64,000 bases of DNA from Umbelopsis ramanniana AG (GCF_025399195.1 NW_026252089.1:124001-188000), one strand, 5' to 3'. Positions 12,263 through 25,100 are shown, numbered from the stretch's first letter. Notes: generated from the sequence alone by a model not told the origin. Numbers and translations: made by a program.

Positions 12263-13640
12263 GCTTGTTGGAAACTGGACCACTTCCAAAAATATAGTCC
12301 AATATTATTTACATTGTGCTTATAAAATATATATATTTCATATTTTATAGCATTATAAATCTACGTTACCCTATTGACTAATATAAATTTTATTATTATT
12401 TATTTTAAATATAATTTTCTTTAAATATATATCTATATTCCTCCAAGTTGATAGTCTATATGAACACTATCTACGTTAACTTTGACTATACGAGAGCTTA
12501 GTTTCAGGACAGGACGACGCAATCGTTCCTCCAGTTGCCTAGGTATACCTAGTTATGACAAAGAACTTTTTTTTTTTTTGATGAATGAATTTAAATTATT
12601 CTGTCCACATTGCTGATATGTTCTTTACGTGCGGCGCACTAAAGATTCAAATTGTGTTTGCTGTTTCGGTTGGCGCGCTTCGCACAATGACAATGGATGT
12701 CCATATTTTTATTCGACGCTTATGATGCATCACTCAAATATGTGCAGTGCAGGTTGAGACGTAATGGCGTCTGATCATCTTTCTCACTAAGGTATTTGAT
12801 GTTTCAAAATCACCTTGATTACCGTTTGAATGGTTGACGAGAACAAAGTCATATACGTATTAAATCCCGTATGCATTCCATTATACTACGCAAGGAAGAA
12901 GAAACCCTTTAATAAAAATTCACAGAAAAATTTAGCTGCCCTTTATTTCTCCCTTCAACAGAAGCTGTGTTGTAATGACGCATATTTGCCAGGGACAACT
13001 GTATGTAATCATTAAAATTAGCTAGCAAGAGCACGCGCAGCGCCATAGGTTGTCACTATTGCATAAGCATTAGAAAAAAATCAATATCGCTTTATCAAAA
13101 GAAGTGGGAGTACTACTACATACCAACTGTTTATCACACTTAAGTCAAACAATCTATTTCTTCAGAAGCCCCTGAATGATTCAACAGTACTTAGCTGCGA
13201 GTGATGTTATAGTAAACACCATACGATATATCTTCAAATGTGTTATATGGCTACCATTATTATAAGGTTCCATATTTATTTAGAGTGTCTTTTGCTAAAG
13301 AAAAAAAATGTGAAAGATACATCCTGAAATGCCTAATTGCCAATTTTAACTATATGTTTTTAGTTGCATTTACACAGTACTGTGCGCGAAAAAGTAAATA
13401 GGCATTTTTAGCGGCAAGATCTTCACCGAATCTTTTTCATTTTCTATTATTATCATCGTAAAAATTTGGCACTCGGTCTCGTGTGTATCATTCAGAGGAG
13501 AAAATGAACCAAATTAATTACCAGTCAACTTGGGGTCATGATGGAGATTTCTCGAAAAATTTCACAGTGTTATGAAAGTCAACTGCCAATTTTCGCCACG
13601 TTGAAACTTTCCTCTTTTCCCTCTCATCGATAGCCACGTA
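12263..13640. other. AT-rich gene-free stretch
   Basis: About 1.4 kb of AT-rich DNA between the tRNA gene and a small membrane-protein gene. No domain, repeat family or RNA gene is recognised. The right end should hold the promoter of the gene at 13641. Confidence 0.5.
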
Positions 13641-14099
13641 ATGGACGCTGCTTTTAACATCACCATGGGTGGCCTTCACTATGCGGCCAAAGCGTATGAC
13701 ATCGCAAGTAGAACATTGCAAGAGCACAATGTAACACTGCCATCCCCTCAAATAATTGCGTACAGCTTTCAATCAGCCGCTCAACAATTAGGTAACGCGG
13801 CAACTTCATTCGGTCTACCCTCGTACTGGAAGGATATCCTTGTCAACTACAACGTGCTCCCCGTGATAATGGCACTAGTGTGGCTATATACAATGTTTTG
13901 TTTATTCACAATGACGCTACGATGGATCTATAGGGTTGTTTTTGGGTTCGTTCGATTTTCTCTTATCATCTGCACTGTAGCGTTCGTGGTTTACCACGTC
14001 CAGATGTATCTCAGCAAAGATGGCGACTTTGTAGATAGCACACCTTTATCGAGTAACCCTCGGGCAAATTATCTGAGACAACAGGGGGTTGTTCCATAG
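13641..14099 (+). CDS. Small two-pass membrane protein, possibly Apq12-like
   Basis: A single-exon frame of 152 codons starts at ATG 13641. The N-terminal half is soluble and amphipathic. Two strongly hydrophobic segments follow, at about residues 74-94 (LPVIMALVWLYTMFCLFTMT) and 100-121 (FGFVRFSLIICTVAFVVYHV), separated by a short basic loop (RWIYR), and the tail is polar. Size and layout match the Apq12 family of nuclear-envelope/ER proteins, which affect nuclear-pore assembly and membrane fluidity. That link rests on architecture only. The protein is otherwise unrecognised, but length, composition and isolation support a real gene. Confidence 0.6.
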   Translation: MDAAFNITMGGLHYAAKAYDIASRTLQEHNVTLPSPQIIAYSFQSAAQQLGNAATSFGLPSYWKDILVNYNVLPVIMALVWLYTMFCLFTMTLRWIYRVVFGFVRFSLIICTVAFVVYHVQMYLSKDGDFVDSTPLSSNPRANYLRQQGVVP

Positions 14100-14345
14100 C
14101 GTTAACGAACAAGCATGTAGAATATTTCTTGGTTGGTTTTATGTACTCTTGCCCAATTTTCCCTTGTAGTATATAGCGGTTTTCTATTATTCAGTGTAGT
14201 TCTTTATTCTTCATTATTAAAAAAAACGACCTAAGTTAGAATGCTGATGGTTTTCAGCAAACACAAGAAGAGTCAAAACATAGTTAAAAGCAAAGGTTGA
14301 TTTGATAATTAATGCGGGGTGGCAAAAGGTGAGTTGTTTCCCATT

Positions 14346-16243
14346 CTACTGTCGTCGCTTGTAGCGAACATCGCAAGGGTGCTTGGGAATAACAACCATG
14401 CTAGTGAAATCGGACTCAGGCACGGTGGCACCTTCAGGGTAGTCGAAATCGAAAGTGGTAATAAATGTAGCAATGACGGTCTTGAGTTGCAAGTAACCAA
14501 ATTGTTCGCCAATGCATCTATGGCGACCAGCTCCGAAAGGAAGGAAGGGACTCTTTGATGAAAAACCAACAGTACCAAAACCATAATCTTCATTCGCATC
14601 GGAATCAACTTCCATAGCATGTACAGGGTCAGTCTTCTCGATCCAACGGTAAGGATCATACTTGGTGGGGTTATTGAAGTACTTTTCATCAAGCTGAGTA
14701 ACACCAGGGGCAGCGCAAAGCATATGGTTTTTAGGGATGACATGGCCAGTTTTTTCGTATACAACTTGTTCGGCAATAACCTTGCGCATCATTTGGTAGA
14801 TCGGTGGGTGAAGACGAAGAGTTTCGCGGATGCAAGACTCAAGCAGGGTCAATTCCTTCAGGTTCTCATAGGTGAGGTCTGCCTTCAAGGATCCCAACTT
14901 TTCAATAAGTTCCTCTCGCACTGCCTTTATAAGCTCAGGGCGGGCAGCAAGTTCCAAGATAGTCCAAGTAGAGGTTGTAGCAGATGTATGTTGTCCACCG
15001 AAGAGGACTGCAATCATCATGTGAGCGATATGATCATCAGGAAGAGGGGTACCATCCTTGTATGAGGACTCCATCAAAGTTTGAAGAAGATCAGAGTTAC
15101 TCTATTGATGGAATCACGTTGTCAGCCCATGTGCGCTTTTGTGAAAATAGGAAAAACTCAATTCTTACATTGTCATTTTCTTCTCTTCTACGCTTGATGA
15201 TACTGGCGTACAACTTGGTCATCTTGATGTTAGCTTCATCACGTCGTTTGTAGGAAGGCAATGGCAAGTTGGGGAACATCATATTAATGGGCTGGAAACC
15301 TTGATCCAAATCATAGTAGAGTTTAGCGACAGGACCGTCTTCCAAATTTGCTCTGATTTCCTTTCCCATCAAACATCTTGAGGCAGTGTTGATAATGAGC
15401 TTGCTGAAGAAGTCGTGGACGTCAATGGATCCAGTAGAGGATGACAAGTTGCGGTCGAAGAAGTCATGGGTTTCGTCAATGATCATAGGTACGTGCTTGC
15501 GGAAGTTTTCAGCTCCAAGACCAGCCTTGATAAATCTACATTATGACATCCAAATTAGCCGAAAAGTTTCATAATCCAACCATCACAAAAGACCCAAACA
15601 TACTTCTTCTGCTCCATGAAAATATTGTGAGGAGCGTCATAAACTACGTCGGGACCGAAAACAAACTTTGTCATATGGTTATAAGCAGCAGCAGCTGAAG
15701 ACAGGTTCTGTTTGCTGTTGAAGACAAATTGGTTGCCGTCGGCTCCCATACAGGCAGTGACGGTCATACCAGCCATTTTGAATGTGAAGATATCGCCATA
15801 TTTCTTTTGGCAGTCTTGAAAGAATTTGATAGGTTGCCTGTTTCTCAATGGTCAGATACGAGGAAATGGCGAATCAAGTGGTCAAGAGTACATACACGCC
15901 AAATTCGATAGCATTACCGAGCCAAGGGATAGCGTGGAACACGACGGGAGGGTGTTTAGGATCACCTTTGACAAGCTAGTAAAATGATTATCAAGAGCGT
16001 GAGTTACGTTGCATTTAGTATGTTTGAAAAGATGAACCAGCTCAAGGTCAATCTACTGCCATGCTTTTCGCAGATCAAGAATTTGGCTGTTCTGATGAAG
16101 GAAAAAACCACGATTGTTTTCCGAGAGTGAAAAAGGAGTGGAGAGGTTTTACATACCAGCTGCGATAAGATATGAATCACAAAAGCGGTGACAGCTGCCA
16201 AACCTCCATAGAGTGCAAGGGTGCCCAAAGAATCGGTCAACAT
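14346..16243 (-). CDS. ERG11/CYP51: Lanosterol 14-alpha-demethylase (CYP51), sterol biosynthesis
   Basis: Five exons (16157-16243, 15896-15975, 15604-15837, 15169-15535, 14346-15101) give 507 residues, the normal CYP51 length. An N-terminal membrane anchor (MLTDSLGTLALYGGLAAVTA) is followed by a proline-rich hinge (KHPPVVFHAIPWLG). The I-helix reads MMIAVLFGGQHTSATTSTW, the K-helix ESCIRETLRLHPP, and the haem loop FLPFGAGRHRCIGEQF, with Cys as thiolate ligand. The enzyme removes the 14-alpha methyl group of lanosterol or eburicol in the ER and is the azole target. Tyr122 in FGPDVVYD aligns with C. albicans Tyr132 and is retained. The start ATG at 16243 is 222 bp from the inferred stop of the upstream Ubp8-like gene, so the promoter is short or overlaps that gene. 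Confidence 0.97.
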
Positions 16244-16465
16244 TGTATAGGATGAAAACAAGGTAGAAGGGGAAGGTACTTTCGGAGACTGTACAAAAAT
16301 TATCGAAAGGGCAGCAGCCAATCATTTTACTGAAATAAAAATTTGCTTTTATACCTGGCCCATAACGGCCTCCCTTGCAGAAATTTAGACGGCCAGTGCC
16401 CCGAATGCATACAAAAAAAACCGCTAGGTAAAATCGAATGATTTTTTCCCAAATATGCTGCCACT

Positions 16466-19026
16466 TCAACCGAAACCATAGTCCAAAGATTTTTTGATGT
16501 AAAAACACATGTACCTATGATACCGTCGCTCGTTAGTAACTGCCGTAGCAAATTAGCACTATGATTGCAAAATTCACGTACGCTTTGCTATCCAGAACGT
16601 CCTTTTGATAGCTCATAGTCACATGATGATCGTCAAATTTAAACCACTACGAGCAACTTGTTAGTGGATGAAAGAAATAGGGTAAATACATATTCCGAAA
16701 GGTTACCTGTCCTCGGTGTTTCGCAAACATAGTGTAGTGGCCCGTATCCATTTTGCCTTGGTGATTAACAACCGCAAACAATGTGTACACATTGATGTTG
16801 TTGTAAGCTGGTGGATTTGATGATCGATGCGATTTCTTATCACTATGATTCAAGTTCGTTAGTGTCAATGCATTAGGCGCTTACAGCTGTTCTCGAGTTC
16901 TTGCACATACCTGTGTTTACCGCTTCCATCGCCATATTCAGTGGTATAAGGCGTCATGTCTAAGTCTATTGGGAATTTGATTTTGGTTTCTATCTTGGTA
17001 GCAGATTTACCATGCTCAAAACGCTGTTCACGATACATTAGCATTTTTCCGCAGCTAAGCCGGTGAGTTCATTATGTCTGATACTGTACCTTTAGCTGAA
17101 AACTAAGAACCTGCGGGAGTCGCTTCACAGAGAGCTGCTTGACAGCTGCTTGGAATGTATGCCCACAATTTCCGCAACTGTATTGATTTTCTCCAAGCTT
17201 TTCCGGCTTGGTATATCTAAAATGATGGTACTTTAGAAACCGTTCAAACCAAAGTATTCGACATCATGAACGTGATCTTTTAGTATACCTGTCAAGGCAG
17301 TCGGTCAAGGAATTCGCTTCTCGGGCGCGTCTAGCTGCAAAAAAAGACTGATGCTGATCGGAGTTTGGTGATTCTTGTTTGTCCTTAGAGGTCAGTAAAG
17401 GATTTCCAAGTTTTCCTGCATTGTCTCCTGGCAGGGGTTGTGTAATCTGCTTCTTTTTCTTTTCCGGCGGTAGCAAATCGAGGCTTATGTCAAGCATAGG
17501 GTCGTATGCTGATGAAACATTGCCACACTTTAAGCAGGTGACATTTGATTGCAGGAGGCCAGCAAAAGTCTGGTGTACCACACAGTGGCAATCATCCATG
17601 CTATGGTCTACTGAAATATACATTTACTAGACGTTTTGAATACAATTATAGGAGCATCAGGGAAATTTACCTTTAGAATCTGCATGGATTTGATTCAGGG
17701 CGCTTATAAAAAACTCATGTGCATCTTGTTGGGCATATCCCGCTAGTTCCTTTAGACTGAGCCACATAGATTGAAGAAATGTACAAGGTCCATAGGGTGA
17801 TCTCTCACCAGAATACAACTATTAAAAATTGAGTGCAAAGTTAATTAAAACATAGAACTAGGTCTAAATCGAGATATAGAAAACTTACCTGCTCGAATAG
17901 CTTATCCATTTCGCAGCACATACAATATTTTCGTTTGCAAGATTTGTAATTATGCCGGTCGCTCAGGAAGTGTGCTCTCAGAAGGGGATTATGCGCCATA
18001 CTCTGGAGGATGACATTCATGAAACATGTATTGCCCATGTTAGTCAGTCCGCGTATGCCGCGACAAGGCAATAACGACGACTGCGTCGTTATTAGCGTTT
18101 GTTCGCTATCAGATGGTATCCAGTCAATAAATTGCGGTTGAGATTTTTTTCCTATAAAAAGCAGGCCGCATTTGAGTATGTACTCTCCAAATCTACCAAT
18201 CGTAAAGGAATATATCCATACCACGTCTCAAATATTTGTACATGCGTAATAACTTGGGTTTCGTAATAAGATCATAGAGCTCTTTGTCATAAATATAGTC
18301 CGAACATAATGAACAATAGATCATTTGGTTTGAAAAATCCATAGCTATGTTGAAAAAAGCATATTGTTGAGTTTGATTAAAGAATCATCGGGTGATTGTC
18401 AAATGAAGACAAAAGTTGAGAACGGTTGGATTACCAAATGTATGATTCTCTTTCTTAAGATGTTGCTGAATATGCCTTTGGCTTCTACAACCCAAGTAAT
18501 TGCAGTGTAAACAAATGTGTAGTCGGTTAGACAGCAATTGACACGAAGTACAATGTGGTACAGGAAGCTGCGTGACAGGAGAGAGAAAAAATTATGATTA
18601 GTGTGAGGTTTCGAGAACAGTTTGGAGTCGCCACCAACATATCTATCTTCTAACCTGTTCATTCAGCTTCTTCCTCTTTTTGGACCTGACGGGATCATCG
18701 GTCTTTCCAGACGATCGCACTTCACTCATAGCGATTTTCCACGCAATACCATAATCTACAGCCGTGATGAAGGTTTGTCGAAAGGTATCTCGGTCACTTG
18801 CATTGCTGGGTATAGAATGTTGGTGTTTCATATCAAAAAGGTGCTTGCATCCTGCGGAGGCAATTTTAAAATTTTGACGCTGTTCATCGGTGGAATAAAA
18901 CGAAGTAGGGTTGTCTGGAGAATTTAAAATATCATAAACGGATGCTGAATGAGCTTCTGCGGTGCCATTGCTATGACCGTTTGTATTAACAAGTGTCATA
19001 GCTATGGAGTCGGCTTGTGGGATCAT
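16466..19026 (-). CDS. UBP8: Ubiquitin-specific protease, Ubp8/USP22 type (SAGA deubiquitinase)
   Basis: About eleven exons encode roughly 615 residues. The N-terminal part (ATG at 19026) carries a ZnF-UBP domain: a CKHLF start, then after an intron HCTSCQLLSNRLHICLHCNY, GCRSQRHIQQH and a CSLCSDYIYD strand. The catalytic domain has the Cys box GLTNMGNTCFMN, the QDAHEFF box, two structural zinc-binding CxxC pairs (CLKCGN, CGNCGH) and the His box MDTGHYTMFAKHRG. The ZnF-plus-USP layout is that of Ubp8/USP22, which removes ubiquitin from histone H2B within SAGA. The final two short exons give WFKFDDHHVT, then DSKA spliced to YMCFYIKKSLDYGFG, matching the family C-terminus; they place the stop at 16466 instead of continuing into intron. 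Exon edges here were set by conservation. Confidence 0.9.
18070..18093. repeat. Perfect 10-bp hairpin inside the Ubp8-like coding exon
   Basis: AATAACGACG (18070-18079) and CGTCGTTATT (18084-18093) are exact reverse complements separated by four bases. They fall in the exon just upstream of the catalytic-Cys box, so the mRNA could form a tight 10-bp stem. Confidence 0.7.
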
Positions 19027-19536
19027 TGAAAGCCCCTTTTAGGTAACAAAACGTTACATGAGTAATTCGTTAGCTGATGAATGATACACTACAAAAGTAA
19101 CTCAACATCTTGATGCACTTCTGCCATACCTCTATTATTGACTTGCTCTGTGTTCAAGCCTTAGCTAAGCGGCTGATATGGTGTTATACACTGGCTATAA
19201 AGGCGATTTTGGAGGTCAAACAGGCAATTCGCTGTAAGTCGAGCTTTCAGTGACGATCTGCAATCAAGAATCATTTTGAATTAGAGTTACGAATGCATAA
19301 AAAAACAATTGTCGATGGTTTACATTACTCTTGTTTCTTGTGAAAATGTCAAGACGGATCCAACCGCACTGACCGATAAAAATGGTCTGTAAAGATTCAG
19401 ACTCCACCCTGGGGAACACGGGGCGATTTGGTCACTCTACTCGCACCAGTTTTTATACAAAATCTTTTATGTGTCCTGATTGCTATTGTTACGACCGTTA
19501 ACATACTTAGAAGTCGTTTTTATAATTTATTAGCTA
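19027..19536. other. Spacer between DDB1 3' end and Ubp8-like start
   Basis: This 510-bp stretch should contain the Ubp8-like promoter and the DDB1 3' UTR. I see no coding unit, repeat or RNA gene in it. Confidence 0.5.
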
Positions 19537-22500
19537 CTAATGAAGTCTTGAAAACTCTTCGATAATTCTGAATAATTGCTCTAAACTGCAGTTAAGCCGC
19601 TGTCCACCCATATCTCCATCAACAACTTGCTGCATTTGAGATCGATTTAAGTCAAGAAAACTTTCTATCAAATCGCCGTCAATAAATCCTCTGTGTGGTG
19701 CTACTCTACGGTCACCACGAAAGTTTCTCCATCTGTCCCAGAAGAATAACACTCATTAGTCATCATCTTCAAACCAACAAAGCGATTCTTTTGTTTCTCG
19801 TCTTACTTGGAGTGATCGAAATGTCCAATGCTGCCAACAATATGTATAATGTTGCTTTCAACCTGAGAAAACAGCAAATATTGATCTGCTGTTAGATTAT
19901 GCATCACACCTAAAACGCCATTGATAGTTCCGAACAGTGTTGATGATGAGGTCGTAGTTGTATCAGAATGGTTCATCACAAGAGAACCTGGATTTTAGAA
20001 AGAAGAATGATTAAACAACACAGAAAATTGAGAAATTTCGCAGTGATGATGTATATAAAACTTACCTTTCCTGAAACGATTGACATACTCGCCTAAATGC
20101 CACTCCCCAATAACTTCGAACTGATCCGTATCGTCCATGGTGTTGTTTGGTATTTGGGCCAATGTGAACAAGTTATAGCCAACCTCAGCACCAATTACGA
20201 TATTGTCATCCACTAACGATAGGCTGGCCATCCAATTAGAGTTCTGATCTATTGCTAATTCGCGAATGGTTCGACTGTTCTTGTCATATACGAGCTTGGA
20301 GATCGACCTCATCAAATCGGCAACGACGATTTGATTACCATTGACAGCCATATCGACAACAATCGTATTGGAGCGATGGCAACAGACGTTGCTCAAGCCG
20401 TGGTTAATCCACTCATAAATGCCAATGGTTCCATTGACCGCCACCACCAATTTGTTGTCCATCGGTTGGATGCAATACGGTGACCCATCGATCGACCTTG
20501 TATGTCTCAAAATCAATTTTCTCTCGGGGCTGACTTGGAGGACAAGGATTCTACCTTTTCGGACATCTTCGTCGCCCGGAACTACGGTCGCTGTACCAAC
20601 GATATAGAAGTCCGACGCACCACCGTCAAAGGAACAGCTCGCGATGGATTCACCAACTTCAAAGCTTTCGAGAGTAAGTGTATCTAAGACTGAGGGAAAA
20701 TCATGAGTTATTCTCCTTTGAGTTAAATGATATAGATTTCATGTAGACTTACTTTCGAAACTTTGATCATCAAGAATTTTAATAGATGAATCCTTTGACG
20801 AGTCCGGCAAGCTTGTTTCCATTTTGGTTGTTATGATGGCAAATGTACGGGTAGACTCCTGGTAACATATTCTTCTCGCCATTTCGCCCAAAGGAATTTT
20901 GTTTATGTGAAGTTTTTGAACTTGATCTATTTGACCTATCATGACTCCTGAACTTGTCGTAAATGCAATACAGTTTTCAAATGATGGGTTGCGAAATGCT
21001 GTAATATTGCTCATATCCTGGAGAAGACTTATACGTAAATATCACTTATCATTCAGTATAGATCGCCGTGCATATTATACCTTGAGATTGACATCAGAGT
21101 ACAAAATCTTGTGATTGCTGCTATGAATGACCGTCGGTCGGTCGGACGCAGCGAAGACATGTGTTGCTCCGCCCGCTGAGAAGGTATTCAAAGTAACTGG
21201 TTGTGTGCCAATCGACACCTTTTTTTGGTTGGAGAGTTGCAAGGTGAGAGGATCCACTTGAAAGTTAAACAACTGCCCGTCACCTATACAGTTATGTTGA
21301 AATGTAAGTATCTTTTTGCGTCATTTCTGCGTTTTCCATAACATCTTGTGCACTGTACCTAAGGCGACTAGCAAGAATAATTCCTTTTCAAACTCTGTTA
21401 AAAGGATAGATCTTGGTATGATATCTCCTCCAAGATCTACACTTGCTATTACACTCAAATCCCGAGCAGAGAGAAGTTGTGTTCGCATGGTAGTCCAGTA
21501 ACCAACAACGATCACATCATCGTCAAATGCAAGTGGGAATTGATTAATATGTATGCATGCGATTTCGTTGGCCAATTTTGTTGACCTGACACGCATGAAC
21601 TCTTAGTAAATCATTTCAACAAAAGATTGATGCATTTGTCTTAACCTACCCAGATCGCTCCAGCTTCCCAGCTTTGTACTCCAAGAGATTCAATGTACCT
21701 TCTCCCGTTGAAAAAGCACACCTTCTGGCATTTGTTGTGGCAATCGTGATACGTGCGTTTTCCTCTGCTGATAATTCATCCAGCAAATTACCATTGTCAC
21801 TGATTTCAAACAGTCGCACGCTTTGATCAGTGATTTGTACAACATGATTGTCAACGGTGTTTGTAGTTGCTAATGTTGTTCTGGTCAAACAGAAACCAGA
21901 GTAGTGTTCAATTTCGTGAAGCTCATCCTCAATTTGCCTCAAAACTCTGGTCTGTTCTATAAATGATATGACGAGTTTGTCTTCGATACTGAATAATGGT
22001 TCACTGATTAGTGGAAGACCATATCGCCGAGCTCGGTGACGATCCATACTTACTTGCTGTTGTACGCGGGACGTAGAGATAGTACGTTCTTGACTCCCAC
22101 TATCTCTAACGAAGCTTGTATATGAACGCCTACACCATTTCGAATGATACGCAATGAGCCGTCTGATCCCGCACCTGAACACGTAATTACTTGAGCCTAC
22201 ATCAAATGAAAACCGCCATTAATCACCGATGAGAGTTCGGAAAGCATTTACAAAAGCCATTGGCTTGCTTACCTGTCCTTGCTTTTCTATATCCACTAGA
22301 GCAAAATCTGTAATCGGTCCCAAATTGGTCATTTCGTCAAGAATGGTAACATAGTCGCCTTCATCGTTTTTATCAGTATTCAGTTGAGCCAACTGGGAGT
22401 CACCATACGCAGAGCCTACAAATAGAACGCCGTCTCCAAGATACGAAAGGGAGGTAGGAGCAGATATCTGTAATTCGAAAGACGATGTCGAATTCAGTAT

Positions 22501-23786
22501 CATTTCAATATTACCAAGACAAGACGATGTATGTACATACTTCTCCTAGCTTTTCGAGGTGTATATCTTTGACATGCTGGTTTTCTACTAGCAATATCAG
22601 CAGATAGAGTCGTCCAAGATAGTCGCCTAGTAATATCCGACTAGCATCTATTACCTCATGACTTTCATAAAATGAGCTACCGTGTCCGCATAATTGATAA
22701 CATTTTCTTTGGTGTACTCACGCTTTCATGACAGTAGCATCCATGTAAATTGTAATCGGCGGATTCATTGGTTGAAGATACATTATGCTTTGTTCGCCTA
22801 CGACTATCAAGCCATTGTAAGGTGGAGGGGCCGCGATAAGCAAATTAGCGCCAGGTTCCACATTAGTTGAAGGAATGATGCCTGCAGCTTTCGAGTTTGT
22901 TCGAACATTGACTACATACGAAGTCACATGTCGATCTTCGTGAGCATCTTGGTATAATATGGCGAGAGTAGGTAAAGACATGCTGGGAAGAAAACAGCAA
23001 GATATAATGTTCGTCTCTTGAAACCTTAGCGTCACCCACATACAAGATGTTATTAACATGTTTACATAGCCATTCCCTTCTGGCACCCTTCTTTCTTACC
23101 TCATGTTAACGGATATACCAACTTCAGTTGAGATTCGCTTTCCTATCACCTCTTTTCCTTTGCTAGATGACCGCCCTGCAATAGGCTGCATATTTTCGCC
23201 CCAAACTCCTGTGTTTAGTTGTAGGAACCTGATCATTCCCAAGTAGATACTTGTGCAGACTATTCGACCTGAATCGTCAACGTCGACTACAGATCCATCG
23301 TCGTATGCCTTGGCGCCGATTTCCGCAAGCTGTCCACTGCATTCCGTAACGACTTGCTGTAAAATGTCATCGTAGCTTAGAATACAGTAGTTGCTTTGTT
23401 CTGTAAGTACAAATAACTCTGCTGTTGGCCGATTCTGTCGAAAAAGTCAGACTTAGGTTTAGGGCATCGTGTTATACGAGGAAACTCGATTATTCTTACT
23501 GTAGTGTGGTATAACTTCAAGCTGGCAACGCGACCCCAGATCCCAAACTCTACAACGAGTTTGAGCTTCTCTCCGTCGAACCGAAAGACTTCAATCCTTG
23601 ATCCTTTGCTGTTATAACGATGGCAGTCAGTTATGTCGGTGATCGGCTTGAGTCTATGCATTCAGATCAATAAAGGTCGTACCTGACAATCAAACATTGT
23701 TCATTTGGCGACAAGAAATTGCCTTTGACCGAAAAGCTAACCGCTGTTGGCTTTTGTGCCGAGACTACGTAATTGTATTGGTTCAT
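19537..23786 (-). CDS. DDB1: DNA damage-binding protein 1 homologue (CRL4 adaptor)
   Basis: A many-exon gene encodes roughly 1,100 residues. Exon 1 (ATG 23786) reads MNQYNYVVSAQKPTAV and splices to SKGSRIEVFRFDG, as in DDB1. Further family signatures in order are AILYQDAHEDRHV, ILTNLGP-type propeller strands (MTNLGPITDFALVD), GGDIIPRSILLTEFEKE, SDRPTVIHSSNHKILYSDVN, RRICYQESTRTFAIITTK, VADLMRSISKLVYD, NWMASLSLVDDNIVIGAE, and the C-terminal helical end GFIDGDLIESFLDLNRSQM with FRIIEEFSRLH. DDB1 is a three-propeller protein that links Cul4 to WD40 substrate receptors in nucleotide-excision repair and replication control. Coverage appears end to end. Intron 1 has two candidate acceptors; the one giving CLIVSKGSRIEVF preserves the conserved frame. 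Confidence 0.95.
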
Positions 23787-24043
23787 TCGACCGACAATGT
23801 GCAGTCTAAACACCAGACTGTCTTATCGTGTTATGGCGCGTTGTTTAAAGACGAAGTGCGGAGAGGTATTTTTTTGGGTTTAACTCAGTGATCCATTTGC
23901 TCCACAAGGCATAACAGCCAGTATGCTCACAAATGCTGTTATGGCAACATTGGATAATTGTGTATATAACATTGTTTATTTCTTTTCTTTTAGTGACAGA
24001 AAAAGTGATAAAAACTGGGATGCTTAACATGGAAAATGCTGTT

Positions 24044-25100
24044 CTATTTCTTGGGACAAGTCGGTTTAAATTTGATGCCCTTGGATGCACCGTTGGATTT
24101 CCACAGTCCCCAATGTTGTTCCACTCCAGGAGCTTTCCAGGGTGTATCTACGCTATCGAAGAAGTAATACTTTATGCTCTTGTCGATACATTGAATGTCA
24201 CTGACATATGTTTGAAGATTATGAGTGCTGGGTACGGACTGCCCATTAGTAGCACCTGCTGTTGGCCAGCCAGTTTCGCCAACAATCAGTGGTTTGCCTT
24301 TAGCATTCTTCTTCAAGTTGTTATACTGGAGTACCAGGTTTTGAGCAGCTTGAGAGGCTGGTACTTGACCAAAGTATGGATGAATGTTAGCTACCAAAAA
24401 GTCTGAAGCACTGATGACGGCTGAAGTAAATGACGGCGGTATCTCACAGGTACCGACCAAAAGACTGTGTGATTTGACTTTGGATTTGACATCCTTGATT
24501 TTCGCGGCCAATTGGGATGAGCTGATAACTTTGTTGAACAACACTTCGTTTCCAACCAACACTCCAGAGATGTAGGACGACGACAGCTTGTTTGAACTGA
24601 GAGTGTGCGTCAACGTTTTGACTTCTGACAAATAGTTGCTATTATTGCCTAAGTGATAGTCGATTGTGTTATAATTATGTCTTGATGGAGCATTAGGATT
24701 TCCAAGTTAGTCTTACCATCTATCCAGACGGCGGTTAGAACTGTCATTCCACCTCCTGCGCTTTTGATAGCCTTCAAAATAAGATCCAGCTGATTGCATT
24801 GCTGAGAGTATGTTCGGATATTGATGATACCGTTACTTTTGTATTTTTTTACATCCTTTGTGATGGTTGACTGAGACTTGCAAAGGCCATTAGCATCCAA
24901 AGCGTTATAACTAGAATTAACATTATTACCTTGCCATTTTTTATACGTGAAGTTATTTAATAAACAGTATCTTACGTTATACCATACAGCGATGAGCCTC
25001 CAGGTGCATGAACCACGTCGTGAGACTTCTTAGCAGGAGCAGATACCACTACAGACGAAAAAGCCAAGAGTCCAATGGCAACCGAGCTGATAACCCGCAT
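24044..25100 (-). CDS. Secreted GH17 glucan beta-1,3-glucosidase / glucanosyltransferase (Bgl2/Scw-like)
   Basis: Three exons (24976-25100, 24717-24910, 24044-24648) give 307 residues, close to yeast Bgl2. The ATG at 25100 opens a signal peptide (MRVISSVAIGLLAFSSVVVS). The barrel starts LYGITYNALDANGLCKS, with the family strand GIINIRTYSQQCNQ. The catalytic acid/base lies in SGVLVGNEVLF and the nucleophile in GKPLIVGETGWPTAG. The C-terminus (SVDTPWKAPGVEQHWGLW) is also typical. GH17 wall enzymes cut and rejoin beta-1,3-glucan during wall remodelling. No GPI signal or low-complexity tail is present, so it is probably soluble or non-covalently wall-bound. A TATA box lies about 40 bp upstream. 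Confidence 0.93.

Noticed and set aside
16244-16321. N-terminal extension of CYP51
   Set aside because: The in-frame extension starts with TTG, not ATG. The ATG at 16243 yields the expected membrane anchor.
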